This document shows, piece after piece, positions 14,830-21,066 of a stretch of 21,066 nt of DNA (the first letter of the stretch is position 1; every line of letters begins with the position of its first letter). The notes beneath the pieces were generated by a model, which saw only the letters and a list, made by a program, of their open reading frames with translations, ran no database searches and was not told the origin of the DNA. Source of the stretch: Dethiosulfatibacter sp. (lineage in GTDB: Bacteria > Bacillota_A > Clostridia > Tissierellales > Dethiosulfatibacteraceae); the NCBI GenBank assembly GCA_019084435.1, contig JAHRFV010000227.1:1-21066 (forward strand), in the 5' to 3' direction. Made by a program: the position numbers and the translations under genes.

Positions 14830-16065
14830 TTATGGTGCAAGGTATTCATCAGCACTATAGGTGGTAACCTTTGGTAGAATTTCATCAATTTGTTTTATTA
14901 CTTCGGCTACTGGTTGAAATTGCTCTACACTCTCATTTTCACTAACCTTTAGTTTTCCATAATAATAAAGCTCTCTTGCAGACTTTAATCCCGTTAATAA
15001 AGGCACAATATCCGTTATTGTGGTAGTTACATCACTTTTCCCACTACTTTCTTTTTTTACTTCTCCACAAGGTAATATTGTATAGAAGGCTTCATTTTCA
15101 GCTATTATATGGTCTTTTATATGAATGCAAATCGGACTTTTAGGAGCCTTCTCTATAACTCCTTCTAAAAATCCTTTAAAGTCAATAATTCGTATCATCC
15201 TAGAAATCCAGCTACCAAAGTACAGTTTTTTCTCTGGTCTTCCTAGATCCTTAAGCATTAGATCAATAGGAAAATCCTGGGGAATGCTTAGAAACGAAAA
15301 GCTTTCTATATTCTCATCTAAAGACAGCATGTATTCCTTAAGGCCATAAAATGCATTTAGATCTCGATAACGGAATGAAGTAATCCTAACGTTGTTACCT
15401 TCCCTACTATATAGCATATATCCACAGACTTTGTTACTTTTGCCAAAAGCTACTGCAATTGTCATATCTCTTCGTTTAAACTTAATGTCCTCATAGCATT
15501 CTGGCCATTTCATTTCATTGTAACTTGAGTTTTTAAATAGCCATTCATTCATGTCTTTATATGCTTGTTGTAGCTCACTATTCTCTGCTATTATATCTGC
15601 CTTTACAATGTATTTAGGTTTATAATCCTCTCGGGAACAAAAGTTTTTATCTAGGACTATTCTATGTTTATCTATAGCAAATTCAAAACCAAATTTTCTA
15701 TAAAAGGAATCCCTTGATGGATCTACTAACATCAACGGAATGTTGTTTTTGAAACAATACTTTGCATCCTTTAGCATTTGTTCATTAATTAAGCCTCTTC
15801 TTTGATGGGAAGGTAGCGTTGCTAAACCATCTATATAATGTCCTTTGAACTCCTTATTTCTAATTAGTACATCTACATCTAAGGTTAGATAGGTGGAAAC
15901 CAATTTATTATTATCTATCCACCCATAGGCACATTCCCATAGGTTCTCATGATTAAAGAAATGTCCACAAAGCTCATCGTTAAAGCCTTCATCTTCCTCA
16001 AAGGCAATCTTCCATACTTCTAATAATTCATCCTTAAATCCCTTGTCTAATTTTACTAATTCCAT
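14830..16065 (-). CDS. Eis-type GNAT acetyltransferase (GNAT + SCP2-like domain)
   Basis: A 411-residue protein of the Eis (enhanced intracellular survival) acetyltransferase family, whose studied members acetylate aminoglycosides, polyamines or proteins. Seen: an N-terminal GNAT domain with IDGLATLPSHQRRGL (78-92), the RRG acetyl-CoA loop, and FYRKFGFEF near 122-130; a second GNAT-like half to about 280; and a C-terminal SCP2-like lobe about 290-411 (ICIHIKDHI, FYTILPCGEV, DIVPLLTGL, SARELYYYGKL). Length is typical. ATG 16063-16065 follows AGAGG. It ends in LAP instead of the aromatic C-terminal residue used as catalytic base in Eis proper, so substrate and mechanism may differ. Confidence 0.85.
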   Translation of the reverse strand: MELVKLDKGFKDELLEVWKIAFEEDEGFNDELCGHFFNHENLWECAYGWIDNNKLVSTYLTLDVDVLIRNKEFKGHYIDGLATLPSHQRRGLINEQMLKDAKYCFKNNIPLMLVDPSRDSFYRKFGFEFAIDKHRIVLDKNFCSREDYKPKYIVKADIIAENSELQQAYKDMNEWLFKNSSYNEMKWPECYEDIKFKRRDMTIAVAFGKSNKVCGYMLYSREGNNVRITSFRYRDLNAFYGLKEYMLSLDENIESFSFLSIPQDFPIDLMLKDLGRPEKKLYFGSWISRMIRIIDFKGFLEGVIEKAPKSPICIHIKDHIIAENEAFYTILPCGEVKKESSGKSDVTTTITDIVPLLTGLKSARELYYYGKLKVSENESVEQFQPVAEVIKQIDEILPKVTTYSADEYLAP

Positions 16066-16382
16066 AATTTACCTCTTCCCTTTGCCTTCTTAAACTCCTC
16101 TAGGTTTTTTTACAAACTCTTGTCAAAAGATTTTCAATAGATTAAATTTTTGGTATTGTTAAATACAATTTCTTTGCTATATTGCTAACCTGATTTGCAA
16201 AAATCTTTGAACAACGCAATATACTTAGATCTTTTATAAAATACTCTTTTGCTTGCAAATATTAACCATTATATAAAGGATACATGGCAATTGCTGATAT
16301 TAGACTCCAATATATTAGATATTCTAGTTGATATTTACCGCAGGTCCCTACTTTATTTATATTAAGATAGCTTTTTAGTGAC
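16066..16382. other. Intergenic region upstream of the Eis-type gene
   Basis: No gene is seen. A possible minus-strand promoter for the Eis-type gene is TTGAAA (16132-16137), 17 bp, TGTAAA (16109-16114); the -10 is poor. The rest (16140-16382) is AT-rich without recognisable coding, stems or repeats. Confidence 0.35.
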
Positions 16383-16922
16383 TTAAAAATAATTCTTGCA
16401 TTGGAAACTTAGTGAATATATACTGTGTAAATATTTCTCCCCTTTATAAAGCTCATATTTTGAACCAGTTAAAACAAAGCCTACTTTTTCTGCCAAACTA
16501 ATAGACTTGTGATTTTTAGTATAAATACAAGCATTTATCTGCTTTATATCCATAGAGCCCTTAGCGAATTCAATAATTGCATTTAAGGCTTCACACATGT
16601 AGCCATTTCCACGAAATTCCTTTTTCAAATCATACCCTATTTCAACTCTGGAATCCTTAACACTCCAACAGTGAAATCCACATGTTCCCATCTTCACCCC
16701 ATCAGCTTTGCGTATTACTATCCATCTATGTTGTGGTCGCGGTTCAGGTTTTAAATAAAATTCTATAATTTCATTAGCCCCACTAATATCTGTCAATGGT
16801 TCAGCATCAAATAAGTATCTATTTATGTCATCGTCGGAAAATTGACTAAAAACAAATTCTCTATCACCATTATCTATGTTTTTTAGTAATAATCTACCTG
16901 TTTCGATATTATTATAAAACAT
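16383..16922 (-). CDS. RimJ/RimL-type GNAT acetyltransferase
   Basis: A 179-residue GNAT of the ribosomal-protein-alanine acetyltransferase branch (acetyltransf_3). Seen: the opening IETGRLLLKNI (6-16) typical of this branch, GTCGFHCWS (79-87), EIGYDLKKEFRGNGYMCEAL (94-113) with the R-G-N-G-Y acetyl-CoA loop, and NHKSISLAEKVGFVLTG (137-153), the hallmark N-x-x-S-x-x-x-x-x-K-x-GF signature. ATG 16920-16922 follows GGGGGAG. The substrate may be a protein N-terminus or a small amine; the sequence does not decide. It begins only 24 nt after an RlmD-like tail on the same strand. Confidence 0.86.
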   Translation of the reverse strand: MFYNNIETGRLLLKNIDNGDREFVFSQFSDDDINRYLFDAEPLTDISGANEIIEFYLKPEPRPQHRWIVIRKADGVKMGTCGFHCWSVKDSRVEIGYDLKKEFRGNGYMCEALNAIIEFAKGSMDIKQINACIYTKNHKSISLAEKVGFVLTGSKYELYKGEKYLHSIYSLSFQCKNYF

Positions 16923-16946
16923 ACCATCTCCCCCTTAAGTCAAGCC

Positions 16947-16985
16947 CTATAGCCTCTCTATCAACACAACGCACTCCACATGTGT
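16947..16985 (-). pseudogene. RlmD/RumA 3' tail, copy A (12 codons)
   Basis: The minus strand reads THVECVVLIERL then TAG, matching the C-terminus of 23S rRNA uracil-5-methyltransferase RlmD/RumA, whose last residues are usually HVE-x-VVL-x. Nothing upstream resembles RlmD. The segment centres on a near-perfect palindrome, CTCCACA-TG-TGTGGAG on the plus strand (16974-16989). Confidence 0.5.
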
Positions 16986-17200
16986 GGAGACTCCTCTAAC
17001 TGCACATTCACCGATTCAGTGATGCACATACACATACTTTGATAAGTAAAACAGCTCTATATAGGCAATCAACCTTTAATGTTGGCCTATTGTAATAATC
17101 GTTTTACAGAACCGTTTTGTGGTAAAATAATATCATATACAAGCATAGCCTGTAATGCGGAATTCTGGAACTATATAAGATATTTCTTAGGAGGTAAAAC

Positions 17201-17350
17201 ATGTTAAATAATTTATTGTATAAGAATTGCATGATAGCAATCATGAAAAATATAGTGATGTATTTTGTTTCAGCGCTTATGTTTTTTCTTTGTTTAGGAA
17301 GAATAAGCTTATCGATTGGATGGTTCTATTTCATCCTTTCTAGATTATAA
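17201..17350 (+). pseudogene. Truncated membrane protein, probably isoprenylcysteine methyltransferase (ICMT)-like
   Basis: ATG after an excellent AGGAGG (spacing 7) opens 49 codons ending MYFVSALMFFLCLGRISL-SIGWFYFILSRL and TAA. The hydrophobic helix followed by GR-x-x-x-x-x-GW-x-Y is the usual first membrane segment of bacterial ICMT-like methyltransferases, which are ~150-200 residues. The frame is cut at about 17340, where sequence of the oppositely oriented RhuM remnant begins. The good ribosome site implies a recently working gene; an AT-rich upstream region with TAAAAT near 17121-17126 may be its promoter. Confidence 0.5.
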
Positions 17351-17616
17351 TGGCGTGAATTTCTCTGAACCGTTCTATTTCCTTCAGTTTGAACTTGTAA
17401 GTAACTCTTACAAGTTGAATTTTCCTCTAATTCACCTTCTTCATAAATATTTTTTATGTGAAGTGTTATATTTTGAGGCGTTGTTTGATAAAGTTCTGCA
17501 ATCGCCTTTTGTGTCATCCATACGTTTTCATTTTCAAGTCTTACATCTATTTTTGTTTTTCCGTCTTCCAATTGGTAAATTAGAGTATCTGTTTCATTCT
17601 CCACATTATCCCCCAT
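17326..17616 (-). pseudogene. Truncated RhuM-family protein
   Basis: A 96-codon frame whose core reads ENVWMTQKAIAELYQTT, then PQNITLHIKNIYEEGEL and NRTVQRNSRHYNLE. This is the highly conserved N-terminal domain of RhuM (virulence-associated/Fic-linked) proteins, normally ~330 residues. It breaks right after HYNLE, before the expected ILAVGYRVRS, and runs into ERMK and a stop inside the ICMT-like remnant. The start is uncertain: ATG 17614-17616 has only GGA close by. The molecular function of RhuM is not settled. Confidence 0.72.
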
Positions 17617-17638
17617 TTCCGTAATTTATTAATCAATT

Positions 17639-17695
17639 CGTCAGACACTGTCTGACGTTTTCAAGGTGAACTATCCGGTAATTCCGGATAGTTCA
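17639..17695. repeat. Two adjacent perfect hairpins
   Basis: 17639-17657 is a 19-bp palindrome with 9-bp arms (CGTCAGACA/TGTCTGACG) about a single base. Ten bases on, 17667-17695 has 12-bp perfect arms (TGAACTATCCGG/CCGGATAGTTCA) with a 5-nt loop. Neither is followed by a U-tract on either strand, so they are not obvious terminators. They lie just upstream of the RhuM remnant. Confidence 0.7.
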
Positions 17696-18117
17696 TCTAT
17701 GTTCCTAATTGTTATTCTAATTTTACCACAGTGGTTACAACCTAACCACTTAAACCTCTATTTATTTTGTATTATCTTTCCAACTCAGCTTTGATCTTGA
17801 TGAATTCTTTTTTGAAATCATCTTTTCATCAAGCAGACTGGAAAGCATGGCTAACTGTATTGCAAACTTCATTAAGTTTTCCATCTGACCATCCTGCTTG
17901 ATTTTTTATTTTAAGAAATGGGTGTGATCATGCCCACGTTTATATACTTTGGCTATACAAAGTGGAAGCTTGCCCCTGTTAAAACAGGGTAAATAAATCC
18001 TCAGGTTTATCCTACTGTCCAGTAACAAACTAGACGCTTTCGGATTTATTTGGGATATTGAAGACAAAAGGATAATTGATTACAATGATACATTTTTACA
18101 TAATTTGCGAGAAGTCC
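17696..18117. other. Gene-free stretch with a small hairpin
   Basis: No frame is recognised on either strand. 17974-17989 forms a tight hairpin (CCCTGTT/AACAGGG, 2-nt loop). It may be subterminal IS200/IS605 sequence given the TnpB remnant downstream, but that is not demonstrated. Confidence 0.3.
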
Positions 18118-18135
18118 CCCACCTCTTTAGGTGGG
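18118..18135 (+). repeat. IS200/IS605-like end hairpin
   Basis: CCCACCT/AGGTGGG arms with a CTTT loop, flanked by AGTCC and CGATGAA. This GC-rich stem amid AT-rich DNA is like the subterminal hairpins recognised by IS200/IS605 TnpA; the neighbouring tnpB remnant supports that reading. Confidence 0.4.
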
Positions 18136-18224
18136 CGATGAAACGTTATTTTTGTATCTGAAAGATTGACAAGAGCAACTAAACAAGGTAATATAGAACA
18201 TATATTCGATTATACGAGGGGAGT

Positions 18225-18490
18225 GTGAGGCTTAAAAGACTGCAACGAGCGTTGTCACGCAAAGTAAGGGGCTCTAATAACTACTACAAAAATAAAAGAC
18301 CAATAGCCATTCAACATGAAAAGATTTCTAATCAGCGTAAAGACTTCTTGCATAAGCGCTCAAAAGAATTGATCAACAAAAACCAAGTGATCAATATCGA
18401 AAGCCTAAAAAATCAAAAACATGATTAAGAATCATAAATTAGCTAAATCCATAGCAGATGCATCCTGGTCAATCTTCACAGACATGTTAA
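18225..18490 (+). pseudogene. tnpB: IS200/IS605-family TnpB (RNA-guided nuclease) internal remnant
   Basis: The open frame to 18428 reads RLKRLQRALSRKVRGSNNYY, IAIQHEKISNQRKDFLHKRS and INKNQVINIESLK, which is the conserved middle of TnpB. A +1 shift near 18420 continues it as NMIKNHKLAKSIADASW-SIFTDMLTYQ to about 18499, where similarity stops. The N-terminal third, the zinc ribbon and the later catalytic residues are missing, so it cannot be an active nuclease. Full TnpB is ~370-400 residues. The first recognisable residues follow GAGGGGAGTGTG, but this is not a native start. Confidence 0.75.
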
Positions 18491-18509
18491 CTTATCAACA
18501 GGGTTCTTG

Positions 18510-18542
18510 GGTTCAGGTGGAGTTTCAAACGCCATCTGAACC
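18510..18542. repeat. 11-bp stem-loop after the TnpB remnant
   Basis: Arms GGTTCAGGTGG (18510-18520) and CCATCTGAACC (18532-18542) pair over 11 positions with one G-U, loop 11 nt. No U-tract follows. Its place just past tnpB would suit part of an IS right end, but homology cannot be judged from this window. Confidence 0.4.
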
Positions 18543-18616
18543 TTAGAAACCGTTATCCAGGGACTGTTAGTCATCGGATAAAATAATCTATGATTGTTTA
18601 TAAGCGGTGAGTAGTT

Positions 18617-18808
18617 CACTATTAAATTTCTTATGTCCCTACATTTCACATCAAGAAGCCTAGTCTTACGATGATTTCATCTTTGAGTTCTTCATTGTGA
18701 TAATTCGCAATATCTGTCTTTATCACAAAAACTTAGTTTTTAGGGGTGTTTGGACAAATATGATTAGCTTTTTTTGTATAGTGCTACTAGAATAGTCTCC
18801 ACATGTGT
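18617..18808 (-). repeat. ~190-bp direct repeat, left copy, ending in an RlmD tail (copy B)
   Basis: Diverged duplicate of 19945-20134, with 28 identical bases at 18625-18652 against 19953-19980 and mostly third-position-like differences elsewhere. At its right edge the minus strand reads THVETILVALYKKS then TAA (18764-18808), an RlmD/RumA C-terminus. Beyond 18808 the two copies have nothing in common. Together they bracket the MarR operon. Confidence 0.65.
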
Positions 18809-18874
18809 TGAGGATACAGATAAGATGTGTTTTGAGTCGCTAGACCCTTTGTGGGTTTATCTCTAATATATTTG

Positions 18875-18919
18875 TTGACACCCATTTACATGTATGATAC
18901 ATTAAATGTATTGTACATG
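18875..18919 (+). promoter_or_regulatory. Promoter and MarR-type operator
   Basis: -35 TTGACA (18875-18880), 17-bp spacer, -10 TACATT (18898-18903). Overlapping the -10, 18889-18919 is a 31-bp imperfect palindrome centred on 18904 with 13 of 15 positions paired (half-site core AATGTAT). A dyad over the -10 is the normal place for MarR autorepression. Confidence 0.7.
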
Positions 18920-18932
18920 ATTAGGAGGTTCT

Positions 18933-19385
18933 ATGAATCATCAATACCTACAAGAACAACTTCTTGTGCTTAAAAAAAATCTAAATTATTTTGATTATAA
19001 TGGATACTCCTTTGAAGGTATTCCTTTTTCCCAATGCCAATTGGTTCTACATGTGGGTAACACCCCTGGAAAGTGTCTATTGGATATAGCGAATGCTATA
19101 GGTGTCGACCCGAGTACCATCAGCAGGACATTGGACCGGATAGTAAAGCGAGGATTAATTGATCGAAATGAGAACCCTGAGGATAGACGTACCAAACTTC
19201 TGACTTTAACGGATGATGGTGAAGCATTCTATCATCGCTATAAAGCAGGAGAAACCTCATTCTTCAGGCGAATCTATGACTCAGTTTCAGAAGAAAAAAT
19301 ATTATCTGTCATGACTGCTATCAAGGAACTAAATGTTGTCATGACTACTATCAATAATAATTGCCAAGGAGGATGCAAGTCATGA
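18933..19385 (+). CDS. MarR-family transcriptional regulator
   Basis: A 150-residue winged-helix repressor. Seen: helices 1-28 for dimerisation, the winged HTH about 33-98 with the recognition helix DPSTISRTLDRIVKRGLI (59-76) and the wing NPEDRRTKLLTLTDDG (81-96, with the conserved D-x-R), and C-terminal dimerisation helices. The C-terminus carries two cysteines (NNCQGGCKS), which could respond to metal or redox; this is speculative. ATG follows AGGAGG with ideal spacing. It overlaps the next gene by ATGA, so the pair is translationally coupled. The promoter-embedded palindrome implies autoregulation. Confidence 0.92.
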   Translation: MNHQYLQEQLLVLKKNLNYFDYNGYSFEGIPFSQCQLVLHVGNTPGKCLLDIANAIGVDPSTISRTLDRIVKRGLIDRNENPEDRRTKLLTLTDDGEAFYHRYKAGETSFFRRIYDSVSEEKILSVMTAIKELNVVMTTINNNCQGGCKS

Positions 19386-19747
19386 ATACAATACTAACTG
19401 TTATAGGTGCTCTATTGACCGTGCTTTGGGGCGTTGCACATCTCTTTCCCACAAAAAATGTCGTAAAGAGTTTTGGTGATATCAGCAAAGATAATAAGCA
19501 CATCATCACCATGGAATGGATAAATGAAGGGGCTACTCTGATATTTCTAGGAAGTTTAGTCATCATATCGTTGATAGTTACTGGTGAACCGGTTCAATAT
19601 ATCAATTTTTCAGTATCTGTCATGCTCCTAGTACTCTCGTTAATATCTCTATTCACCGGCTTCAAGGTGAAATTTCTACCCTTCAAGTTGTGTCCGATTA
19701 TCTTTACAGTTTCAGCAATTTGCTTAGTCATTGGTAGTATTATATAG
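19382..19747 (+). CDS. Small four-helix membrane protein of unknown function, MarR-linked
   Basis: A 121-residue integral membrane protein with four predicted helices at about 3-22, 49-67, 75-93 and 103-120, and a short conserved-looking loop after the first helix (PTKNVVKSFGDIS, EWINEGATL). The start at ATG 19382 is chosen because AGGAGG lies 9 nt upstream; an in-frame TTG seven codons earlier has no ribosome site. It begins inside the MarR stop codon (ATGA). It is probably the target of the regulator, and small MarR-controlled membrane proteins often deal with toxic compounds or envelope stress, but I do not recognise a characterised family. Confidence 0.8.
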   Translation: MNTILTVIGALLTVLWGVAHLFPTKNVVKSFGDISKDNKHIITMEWINEGATLIFLGSLVIISLIVTGEPVQYINFSVSVMLLVLSLISLFTGFKVKFLPFKLCPIIFTVSAICLVIGSII

Positions 19748-19908
19748 TTTTTCATGAAAGAAAACTATCACTAAGTATTTTATATCTTCTTCCTGTTTTT
19801 TTTACACCATTTGAGCAAAATTCGCTTTATACACCTTTAGCTTTCAACTCCATATTTAAACAAATATTATACTATATTCATACGATAATTTAAAAATTAT
19901 TCCAAAGA

Positions 19909-19939
19909 AAAATCCACTAACATATCATCAGTGGATTTT
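19909..19939. terminator. Bidirectional terminator hairpin
   Basis: Perfect 10-bp arms AAAATCCACT (19909-19918) and AGTGGATTTT (19930-19939), 11-nt loop, with T-rich bases after the stem on both strands (TTTTGTATT on plus, TTTTTC on minus). It would end the MarR/membrane-protein transcript. Confidence 0.65.
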
Positions 19940-19944
19940 GTATT

Positions 19945-20134
19945 CATTATTGAATTTCTTATGTCCCTACATTTCACATCCAAAAGCCTAGCCTTACAAT
20001 AATTTCATCCTTCAGTTCCTTATTGCGGTAATTTGCTATATCGGTCCTAAACATGAAAAGCTTGGTTTCTAAGGGTATATGGGCAAATACAATTAGTCTT
20101 TTTTGTATAGTGCTACTATAGTCTCTACATGCGT
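19945..20134 (-). repeat. ~190-bp direct repeat, right copy, ending in an RlmD tail (copy C)
   Basis: Partner of 18617-18808. The minus strand begins THVETIVALYKKD then TAA (20093-20134). Further along, a frame that also survives in the other copy reads HIPLETKLFMF, then DIANYRNKELKDEIIVRLGF and a stop. In the aligned part the two copies differ mainly at third codon positions, so this once coded for protein; I do not recognise it. Confidence 0.6.
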
Positions 20135-20355
20135 TACCACATAACCTTTATATAAAATAGCAAATCGTACTGTAGCCGGGGTAAATACTCATTTCCTATC
20201 CCCCCCAATTTTACTTCTGAAAGTCTCACTGGGCCTTGTGAAGGCAGCGTTATTTCCAGAGGTTAATATTTAGGACCATGTTGATAGCCTTTATAAGGTG
20301 TGTCCATCTTGGAAAAATATCCAGTCATGGTTCAAACTTCAAAGCACAAAACGAC
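20135..20355. other. Gene-free stretch
   Basis: No gene is supported. Short minus-strand frames (for example 21 codons beginning MTGYFSKMDTPYKGY near 20265-20330) lack ribosome sites and similarity I can name. A run of seven C at 20201-20207 is the only compositional oddity. Confidence 0.35.
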
Positions 20356-20436
20356 TTATAAGATCGCCTTTACAGATTCTTCATAATCATTGTTACTAAC
20401 CACTTCATCATGAAACTTTACTTCAACATCACTCAA
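20356..20436 (-). other. 26-codon frame downstream of the GyrI-like gene
   Basis: From TTG 20434-20436, overlapping the end of the GyrI-like frame, the minus strand reads LSDVEVKFHDEVVSNNDY then EESVKAIL and TAA. The acidic, helix-like composition looks like real coding, but it has no clear ribosome site and may be the displaced tail of a longer gene or of the GyrI-like protein after a frameshift. Confidence 0.25.
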
Positions 20437-20986
20437 TCGGAATAAAGATATCAGTAAAACTTTTCTCTTTCAATCGCTTCGGTGGTTCTGTCACATACAA
20501 TTCAAACGGAAATGAGTCTCTAGGTTTCTCTTCTCCATTAAACAACCACTCCTGATACATATACTGCCATGCCGATTCATATTCCATCGCTGAAATTTCA
20601 AAATGGCCAACGCCAAATTTTCCACAAATATTCATTACATTAATATCGTTAATTTCGTTTATTACAACATCATTCGGTATTGTCATAGCTACACTTGTCC
20701 TCAAATTCTCTGCATCTGTAATAAATGGATTATCATGATAAATTGTAAGCACTTTTGTTTCTTCTGGAATGATTAAATTGTTCTCTGTTGCAAATGAAAA
20801 CAACTGATTGAACAGTTTCCTGCTGTTTTTTCTAAAAGCTACATAACTTCCTTTAAATCTCACGTAAATTACTCTTTTGTTAAAGCTTTCTATTGTTATA
20901 TTTGGCTTTTCCACTACTAACGTACGATAAAGTCCGTATAATGGTGTAAAAAGAAAATTTAAATAAAAGTGAGCCAAAATGCTCAA
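20429..20986 (-). pseudogene. GyrI-like/AraC effector-binding domain protein, 5' end replaced by an IS
   Basis: The open frame of 185 codons contains a complete GyrI-like (AraC_E_bind) small-molecule-binding domain from about residue 24 to the end: IESFNKRVIYVRFKGSYVAF, LTIYHDNPFI, FGVGHFEI, WQYMYQEWL and PFELYVTEPP. Free-standing members and the C-termini of AraC regulators look like this. Residues 1-20 (SILAHFYLNFLFTPLYGLY) are not family-like; they are the reverse of the IS256-type left end that starts near 20926. So the native start, and possibly a DNA-binding domain, was cut off. The TTG start has no properly spaced ribosome site. Confidence 0.72.
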
Positions 20987-21066
20987 CCTCGGTTAAAATA
21001 TAAGTACGACCAAACAAATAACTGAGGAGGAAACAAATGGCTCAATTAAATATTACACTGGATACC
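20926..21066 (+). mobile_element. IS256-family element, left end (runs out of window)
   Basis: The transposase start at 21037 and a non-family junction in the GyrI-like gene place the element's left end near 20926, beginning GATAAAGTCCGTATAATGG and TGTAAAAAG, which resembles IS256-type terminal repeats. The other end lies outside the window, so neither inverted repeat nor target duplication can be checked. Confidence 0.6.
21037..21066 (+). CDS. IS256-family transposase, first 10 codons
   Basis: ATG after a strong GAGGAGG (spacing 6) opens MAQLNITLDT, the usual N-terminus of clostridial IS256-type (mutator) transposases, which begin MAQLNITL. The frame is open to the window edge. The identification rests on ten residues plus the context of an element end just upstream. 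Confidence 0.6.
   Translation, partial: MAQLNITLDT

Noticed and set aside
16695..16712. GCTTTGCG on the plus strand, a possible third riboswitch core
   Set aside because: It lies inside the RimL-type coding region, and none of the other GEMM-I conserved blocks are nearby.
17316..17624. Plus-strand 102-codon open frame
   Set aside because: It is the antisense of the RhuM remnant, which has strong family motifs on the minus strand.
1..21066. CRISPR arrays, tRNA and rRNA genes
   Set aside because: No regularly spaced identical repeats, no tRNA T-loop pattern in a cloverleaf context and no rRNA-like GC blocks were seen on either strand.

Overview
The window comes from an AT-rich, low-GC Gram-positive bacterium, most likely a member of the Clostridia. 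The signs are strong AGGAGG-type ribosome binding sites, frequent TTG and GTG starts, two type-I cyclic di-GMP (GEMM-I) riboswitches, and clostridial-looking IS66, IS200/IS605 and IS256 remnants. The genus cannot be fixed from this sequence.

Layout. (1) 143-1977, minus strand: a membrane-fusion (HlyD/MacA-like) protein followed by a TetR regulator, behind a good sigma-A promoter carrying a perfect 21-bp palindromic operator. (2) 2280-3730, minus: a methyltransferase-like protein, then a GNAT acetyltransferase that sits behind a 29-codon remnant of a DUF1835 protein. (3) 3927-12650, minus: a compact cyclic di-GMP block. In transcription order it holds a riboswitch-led CHASE-GGDEF diguanylate cyclase, a dCache-PAS-GAF-GAF-HD-GYP phosphodiesterase, a GAF-GGDEF cyclase, and a riboswitch-led dCache-GGDEF-EAL phosphodiesterase with a degenerate GGDEF motif. 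Two makers and two breakers of the same messenger lie together, and two of the four sit behind RNA sensors of that messenger. (4) 12616-13962, minus: a decayed IS66 element with both ends still recognisable, abutting a truncated serine recombinase gene. Its left end appears to supply the promoter for the first riboswitch. (5) 14023-16922, minus: accessory enzymes, namely a DHFR/RibD-fold reductase, an Eis-type acetyltransferase and a RimJ/RimL-type acetyltransferase. (6) 16947-20134: a junkyard of truncated genes (ICMT-like, RhuM-like, TnpB) plus an intact MarR/membrane-protein operon on the plus strand. It is punctuated by three short minus-strand segments that read as the last 12-14 codons of the 23S rRNA methyltransferase RlmD/RumA. 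Two of these sit at the end of a ~190-bp direct repeat that brackets the MarR operon. (7) 20356-21066: a GyrI-like effector-binding domain cut by the left end of an IS256-family element, whose transposase starts at 21037 and leaves the window.

The most coherent system is the cyclic di-GMP block: membrane and cytosolic sensor domains feed cyclases and phosphodiesterases, and the product feeds back through riboswitches on one cyclase and one phosphodiesterase. The most unusual structural signals are the IS66/riboswitch hybrid promoter and the repeated RlmD tails, which look like leftover attachment sites from serial integration at the 3' end of rlmD. All family assignments are from reading the sequence by eye; no database search was run.
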